Notes under the pieces: generated by a model | The model's input: the letters and a program-made list of their open reading frames with translations, nothing else | The model's database searches: none | Told to the model about the DNA's origin: nothing | Shown here: positions 61,827 through 64,000 of the stretch, one piece after another | Layout: the number at the start of each line of letters is the position of its first letter | How positions within the stretch are numbered: the stretch's first letter is position 1 | DNA from: G965198795 sp965198795 | Lineage (GTDB): Bacteria > Pseudomonadota > Alphaproteobacteria > Rhodospirillales > Casp-alpha2 | NCBI GenBank assembly: GCA_965198795.1 | Contig: OZ240674.1 | Span: forward strand, 2,604,001 to 2,668,000 | Direction: 5' to 3' | DNA: 64,000 nt | Position numbers and translations under genes: made by a program

Positions 61827-62522
61827 ATGCTGGACGGCCAGGTCATCATCATCACCCATGCGGGCCATTTCGTGGGTCCGGCCACGTCAAAAGTCTTACT
61901 GGATTATGGCGCCGCCGTCATCTGCCATGGTGGCTGTCCCGCGCCCGGTGTGTTGGAGGCCCGGGCAGATGAGCCGGAGGACCTGATTGCCGAGGTGATG
62001 GACTCGCATGGCCGGATTGACGCGCTGATTTGCAATGACGCCTATCCGGCGGTCCGGGCGCCGGTGGATGAGGCGAAACCCGATGAGATGCGCCGCGTCC
62101 TGGAAGCCCTTGTGGAATGGCCGTACCGGTTGATCGGCAAGGCCGCGCCGTCCATGAAACAGGCGGGGCACGGTCGGATTCTCGTGGTGAGTTCGGCGGC
62201 GCCGCTCAGGGGGCTCGCGAATTATTCCATGTACGCGACGGCCAGAGGCGCGGAGAACGCAATGGTGAAATCCCTGTCGATCGAGTTGGCGCCGTTCAAC
62301 ATTCGGATCAACGCCGTCGCGCCCAATTACATTGAAAACCCGACATATTTCCCGCCTGAACTGCTCGCCAACGAGACGGCGATGGCCAAGATGCTTTCCA
62401 ACATTCCGCTGAATAGACTGGGCAAACCTGATGAGGTCGCGGAGATCATCGCTTTCCTGGTGTCGGACAAATGCGGGTTTATCACCGGACACGTCGTTCC
62501 CGTCGCCGGCGGTTGGGCGTGA
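61827..62522 (+). CDS. Probable halohydrin dehalogenase (SDR-fold)
   Basis: This 231-residue protein has the short-chain dehydrogenase fold but not the usual active site or cofactor loop. The N-terminus reads T10-HAGH-F15-V-G17, the T-X4-F-X-G motif that replaces the glycine-rich NAD loop in halohydrin dehalogenases. The catalytic residues are Ser123, Tyr136 and Arg140, exactly S-X12-Y-X3-R, with Arg where oxidoreductases have Lys. A halide-pocket-like loop APNYIENPTYFPPE follows. The family converts vicinal haloalcohols to epoxides and is rare. ATG 61827 follows a GGAG-rich leader. Function is inferred from motifs; an atypical SDR remains possible. Confidence 0.78.
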   Translation: MLDGQVIIITHAGHFVGPATSKVLLDYGAAVICHGGCPAPGVLEARADEPEDLIAEVMDSHGRIDALICNDAYPAVRAPVDEAKPDEMRRVLEALVEWPYRLIGKAAPSMKQAGHGRILVVSSAAPLRGLANYSMYATARGAENAMVKSLSIELAPFNIRINAVAPNYIENPTYFPPELLANETAMAKMLSNIPLNRLGKPDEVAEIIAFLVSDKCGFITGHVVPVAGGWA

Positions 62523-62605
62523 CTCAGTCTTGCGCCCAACGAATTCCGCATGGCGGCGGCCAGCGCCGAAATCAGCCGCTTAGCTGTCGCCGGCATTCGG
62601 ATACC

Positions 62606-63538
62606 CTATGTGGACGTCTGAACGGCGGAAGGCTCCTCGGACGCCCGTGGACCGAGGCGGCGGCCTCTGACTAACAAGCATGGCGCCATTGAATTGAACG
62701 CCGGACGGCCAATGAAAGGCAAATCAAAAATCTTCACCGGAAAGACAAGGAGACAAAGAAAAAGATAAACCACGCCCTTCAGTCTCGGACGCCCAAGGCT
62801 AAAGACCACCGATCCGAACTCCACCAAACCCAACAGAAAAAATGAGATCGGACCGCACACGTTTCTAACGTCGTCGGTCTGAAAAGGCGAAAACAAGATA
62901 TTCAGGCCTTGATCGGAAAACCGAAAGAAATCCCGAGGCGATGCATGGAATGGATACATGAAGGGCGCCAAGTGCAAAATTTCACCGTCTGGTTTGATGC
63001 ACCGCGCCAACTCAGAAACAAAATCGTACGGACGTTCCAAATGTTCAATCACACCCCAAGACGTTGCGCCATCCAGGCAACCATCGGCAAAGGGAAGGGT
63101 ACCGCAAATATCACAAACGATATCGACGGCGTCATGACCCGTGAAGTCAAGGGTAATGATGTGATCGTCCAATCTGTGATTGCCGGAACCGCAATCAATG
63201 ACGATGTCGGAGGCTGTATTGAAAACCGCATCCGTTTCACGTTTCCGAAATACGGGAAAATCCGGGGCGACCACGTCAGCGATGGGCCGATAATAACGGC
63301 CGAAAAATTGACGAGCCTTTTCTTTCAAATCATCCAGGCTGTCTTCCGTACCCGCCTCTTCAACAAAGTAAATCCGTCCGTCGCGGATCGGGTGCCGAGC
63401 CTCACATTCGGCGCAGACACACATGTCGTCAGTGAAATCAAGTCCCCCGCTACATTCAGGGCAAATCAAGAATGGGCGTATTCGGTCAAGTCTCTTGCGC
63501 CTTTGCGCAATCTGTCTTTTGAGGGCGTCATGCGCCAT
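62606..63538 (-). CDS. Zinc-ribbon class I methyltransferase
   Basis: This 310-residue protein starts with a Trm112-like zinc ribbon (residues 24-50: CPEC and CAEC) and then a Methyltransf_11-type domain with IVIDCGSGNHRLDDH, LPFADGCLDGATSWGVIEHL and a hydrophobic C-terminal stretch (LKGVVYLFLCLLVFPVKIF) that may associate with membranes. Proteins of this layout often act on glycans or lipid-linked sugars, but the substrate is unknown. The codons are AT-richer than those of the neighbours and the gene stands alone, consistent with transfer. Confidence 0.75.
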   Translation of the reverse strand: MAHDALKRQIAQRRKRLDRIRPFLICPECSGGLDFTDDMCVCAECEARHPIRDGRIYFVEEAGTEDSLDDLKEKARQFFGRYYRPIADVVAPDFPVFRKRETDAVFNTASDIVIDCGSGNHRLDDHIITLDFTGHDAVDIVCDICGTLPFADGCLDGATSWGVIEHLERPYDFVSELARCIKPDGEILHLAPFMYPFHASPRDFFRFSDQGLNILFSPFQTDDVRNVCGPISFFLLGLVEFGSVVFSLGRPRLKGVVYLFLCLLVFPVKIFDLPFIGRPAFNSMAPCLLVRGRRLGPRASEEPSAVQTST

Positions 63539-63771
63539 GATCTAAAGCCTTACGTCATTGAGTAGAGCTGGGATAGAGGGTAAGTTAATGCTTACCCAAG
63601 GGGTAATTACGAGACCCACGCATGCGTTCTTCGAGGCCGCGCCGCTTCAATCTTCCAAAATCCAACGTTGTCGAATGCACTAATACAGAGCCTATGCTTT
63701 CGCAAGCATCGTGAAAACTTTTCCACGCGGCGGGCCTTGCCGGAAGCGCCGATTTCATATCCTACGGGAGA

Positions 63772-63849
63772 TGGTGGGCCCGGTAGGACTCGAAACTGCA
63801 ACCAAGCGGTTATGAGCCGCCGACTCTAATCAATCGAGCTACAAGCCCC
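63772..63849 (-). tRNA. tRNA(CAU)-like gene, probably degenerate tRNA-Ile2
   Basis: On the minus strand the sequence begins GGGGCTTGTAGCTCG and ends CGGGCCCACCA, with the anticodon loop CTCATAA (anticodon CAT) closed by GGCGG/CCGCT. It resembles alphaproteobacterial tRNA-Ile(CAU). Pairing is defective: the acceptor has a G-G and a T-C mismatch, and the T-stem has C-A and T-C mismatches, including the normally invariant 53-61 pair. CCA is encoded. It is either a tRNA pseudogene or an unusual functional gene. I see nothing else in 63539-64000. Confidence 0.6.
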
Positions 63850-64000
63850 TCAAGGACGGACGCTCTCAACAGCGCGGTTTTCGATGCGTGGGTAGTCCCT
63901 TGACTCGGAAATCGGATACCGGCGTCGCGCCGATGGCCGGCGGCGTTAGGGCCGCATCAAGATGGCGCGGCGCGACCGTGGCGCTTATGGCAAGATGACC

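Noticed and set aside
61827..62522. Ordinary NAD(P)-dependent SDR oxidoreductase
   Set aside because: The glycine-rich cofactor loop is missing and the catalytic Lys is Arg; the two diagnostic dehalogenase motifs fit instead.

Overview
This 64 kb window is chromosomal DNA of a high-GC alphaproteobacterium (resembling Rhodospirillales; I cannot place it more finely). The clade call rests on four things read in the sequence: the run rimP-nusA-ylxR/L7Ae-infB-rbfA-truB-rpsO-pnp followed by fabA-fabB-fabI; the run fur-miaB-phoH-ybeY-corC-lnt-XRE-metK-trmB; a SAM-II riboswitch upstream of metK; and a class I PHA synthase.

Layout. 1-2546 (minus): a three-gene module of ParB/Srx-like protein, predicted PD-(D/E)XK-like protein and DNA methyltransferase (cut by the window edge), which looks like a restriction-modification or defence cassette. 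2.9-5.7 kb: a decayed patch with an orphan TRAP small permease, a dctM pseudogene with three lesions, an IS5-type transposase remnant and an AT-richer phytanoyl-CoA-dioxygenase-like gene. 6-15.7 kb: unlinked metabolic genes (phaC, YbaK-type deacylase, DUF1640-like protein, pentapeptide-repeat protein, GST, TSUP exporter, Rieske oxygenase, D-aminoacylase-like amidohydrolase). 15.7-17.8 kb: AlaX-type editing protein, the 3' stump of an amino-acid dehydrogenase, a catalytically damaged IS1595-family transposase and an orphan AraC DNA-binding domain. 18.2-40.8 kb (all minus): fatty-acid, RNA and translation housekeeping genes, interrupted only by a broken Fic gene. 41-43.9 kb: a 749 bp direct repeat, identical as far as I could compare it, that duplicates the 3' end of an EAL gene and the whole rpmJ gene. 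44-53.8 kb (plus): glcD-glcE-glcF, a second FAD-linked 2-hydroxyacid dehydrogenase and glycerate 2-kinase, a plausible glycolate/glyoxylate/glycerate route. 53.8-63.9 kb: AsmA protein, RHH protein, GST, class II aldolase-like protein, L-serine dehydratase, CheZ, an SDR-fold protein carrying both halohydrin-dehalogenase signatures, a zinc-ribbon methyltransferase and a structurally defective tRNA(CAU).

The most notable observations are the probable halohydrin dehalogenase (61827-62522), the ParB/nuclease-like/methyltransferase module at the left edge, the rpmJ-containing repeat, and a shared style of decay in which dctM and fic each carry an internal deletion, a frameshift and a Trp-to-stop change.
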